Part shown: positions 62,967-64,000 of the stretch, one piece after another
How the letters are laid out: every line of letters begins with the position of its first letter
Position numbering within the stretch: position 1 is the first letter of the stretch
Assembly: GCF_004919045.1 (NCBI RefSeq)
Contig: NZ_SWDW01000011.1
Span: 89,328 to 153,327, forward strand
Reading direction: 5' to 3'
Length of the DNA stretch: 64,000 nucleotides
DNA from: Sinomonas albida
GTDB lineage: Bacteria; Actinomycetota; Actinomycetes; Actinomycetales; Micrococcaceae
Program-made: the position numbers and the translations under genes
The notes under the pieces: model-generated
The model's database searches: none
The model's input: only the letters and a program-made list of their open reading frames with translations
What the model was told of the DNA's origin: nothing

Positions 62967-63260
62967 GGGCGGTCGCCGGTTTTTTGGGGGAGCCTCCCCC
63001 GCGGTAGCCGCGAGTGGGCGGTCGCGGACGACGTCGGCGCTGGCCTCGGCGCGGGCGGTCGCCGGTTACTTGGGGGAGCCTTCCCGCGGTAGCCGGGCGC
63101 AGGCGGTCGCGGCGTGTGACGTCTGCGCGGGCGTCGCCGGATATTTGGGGGAGCCTTCCCGCGGTAGCCGGGCGCAGGCGGTCGCAGCGGAAGACGTCGG
63201 CACGTGCCTGGGTGCCGGCGTCGCCGCTTCTGTGGGGGCTTCCCGCGGTAGCCGCGGCGC
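62967..63260. repeat. Four 75-87-bp direct repeats with internal hairpins
   Basis: The core GTCGCCG starts at 62972, 63058, 63133 and 63220. Each is followed after about a dozen bases by GGGGGAGCCTTCCCGCGGTA or a variant, then (in three copies) a GGCGGTCGC block. GGGGGAGCCTCCCCC can fold on itself. The array fills the gap between the CDF gene and the DUF222 gene. No frame through it looks coding. Confidence 0.85.
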
Positions 63261-63438
63261 GCACGCTCGAATGCCGTCCAGCGGCACGGAATCTGGCCCA
63301 TCGCGTGAGTCCGCCGCCCGGCCATGCGGGGGTCGAGTTCCTAGGGGGTGCTCGGCGACTGATTCGAATTCATATTCGTAACACGTGACGACCTGTGGTA
63401 GTATTAGTCAATAGTTTCGATTGATGTTGGGGGGCATC

Positions 63439-64000
63439 ATGGCTGGGGGGACGGGGTCGGCCGGCGGCGGGTTGGCTGCTGCCGAGGCGTCCGGGGCGGT
63501 GGTGCTCACGCCGCGGCCGGGTTCGCTGCTGGAGGGCTCGCTGTGGCACCCCGACCCGTCCACCCTCACGGGCCCGGACGCGCGGCGGGTGCTGGCGGAC
63601 ATCGGGCGGGTGCGCTCGTTCCTGGCCGCGCTGGAGGCGCTGGCGGTGGAGCGGATGCGGCTGGCCTGCAGGGAGGAGGCGCGCCGCGCGGCCGAGCGGT
63701 CCGATCCCGGGGGCGGGGCCGGACCGGCCCGGTTCGGCGGGGACGTCTCCCACGCCCTGGCCGTGTCCGAGGTCGCGGTGGCCGAGGGGATCTCCGAGCA
63801 CGCCGCGGCCAGGCTGCTCGGGGCCGCGCAGGCGCTGTGCGGGGCGCAGATCGCCGTGCTGGAGCACCTCGAGAGCGGGACCCTGTCCGAGGCGCACGCC
63901 CGCGTGCTCACGGACGAGGCCTCGACCCTGCCCCCGGAGTCGGCCGAGGAGTTCGGGATCGAGGCCCTGGCCCGGCTCGAGACCCGCACCGGGCGCAGGC
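63439..64000 (+). CDS. DUF222 (13E12-repeat family) protein, 3' end outside window
   Basis: 187 residues visible from ATG 63439 with GGGGGG upstream. After a Gly/Ala-rich start comes the DUF222 helix pattern VAVAEGISEHAAARLLGAAQ, then LEHLESGTLSEAHARVLTDE. Complete family members usually end in an HNH nuclease domain, beyond this window. Multicopy in actinobacteria and thought to be mobile or selfish. AT-rich promoter region precedes it. Confidence 0.9.
   Translation, partial: MAGGTGSAGGGLAAAEASGAVVLTPRPGSLLEGSLWHPDPSTLTGPDARRVLADIGRVRSFLAALEALAVERMRLACREEARRAAERSDPGGGAGPARFGGDVSHALAVSEVAVAEGISEHAAARLLGAAQALCGAQIAVLEHLESGTLSEAHARVLTDEASTLPPESAEEFGIEALARLETRTGRR

Noticed and set aside
62967..63260. 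CRISPR array
   Set aside because: The repeats are long, diverged and unevenly spaced, spacers are not distinct equal-length units, and no cas genes are nearby.

Overview
The window is high-GC actinobacterial DNA. Gene content points to the Micrococcaceae (Arthrobacter/Sinomonas type): a dciA-gyrB-gyrA-DUF3566-tRNA-Ile-(39-aa protein)-tRNA-Ala run, a C50-carotenoid gene cluster, DipZ beside a fasciclin lipoprotein, and GTG or leaderless starts. The genus is an inference. The gyr block normally lies a few kb from dnaA/oriC, so the origin is probably just left of base 1.

Layout. 0-6.3 kb: replication block (dciA end, gyrB, gyrA, DUF3566 membrane protein) and two tRNA genes closed by a strong terminator. 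6.4-9.2 kb: small unknown genes, two of them diverging from a palindromic operator. 9.2-13.0 kb: stress and redox block (J-domain protein, Hsp20, HspR-like MerR, DipZ, fasciclin lipoprotein). 13.1-20.4 kb: PadR-linked drug-type ABC exporter, EamA transporter, glycosyltransferase, amphipathic-repeat protein, cyclophilin and rhomboid. 20.4-23.5 kb: three intergenic clusters of DnaA-box-like sites around ArsR/SRPBCC, pirin and acetyltransferase genes. 23.5-37.9 kb: ordinary metabolic, transport and regulatory genes, including one transmembrane Ser/Thr kinase. 37.9-42.4 kb: a patchy accessory segment with unknown proteins, a broken serine recombinase, a P-loop protein and a nucleoside-phosphorylase-like protein. 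42.4-51.2 kb: desaturase, cold-shock protein, iron-binding lipoprotein, ArsR plus zinc-type CDF exporter, a kinase-GAF fusion, and LysE with its LysG regulator.

51.3-61.9 kb is the most coherent system. A rightward, translationally coupled operon crtE-crtB-crtI-crtYe-crtYf-crtEb-photolyase makes a C50 cyclic carotenoid and repairs UV damage. It is followed by a MarR regulator. A leftward arm (TspO-like protein, SDR/DUF2867 protein, IPP isomerase) diverges from it. The intergenic region holds the palindrome TCTCGA-N3-TCGAGA inside a good promoter. The same palindrome, in the same promoter position, lies 46 kb away at 7.95 kb in front of a small acidic protein. I infer one light- or stress-type MarR regulon covering both places. 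62-64 kb holds a second CDF exporter, four diverged 75-87-bp direct repeats, and the start of a DUF222 gene that runs off the window.

Starts were chosen by Shine-Dalgarno position, family length, and stop/start overlap with the upstream gene. No database search was possible, so all family names rest on recognition of motifs.
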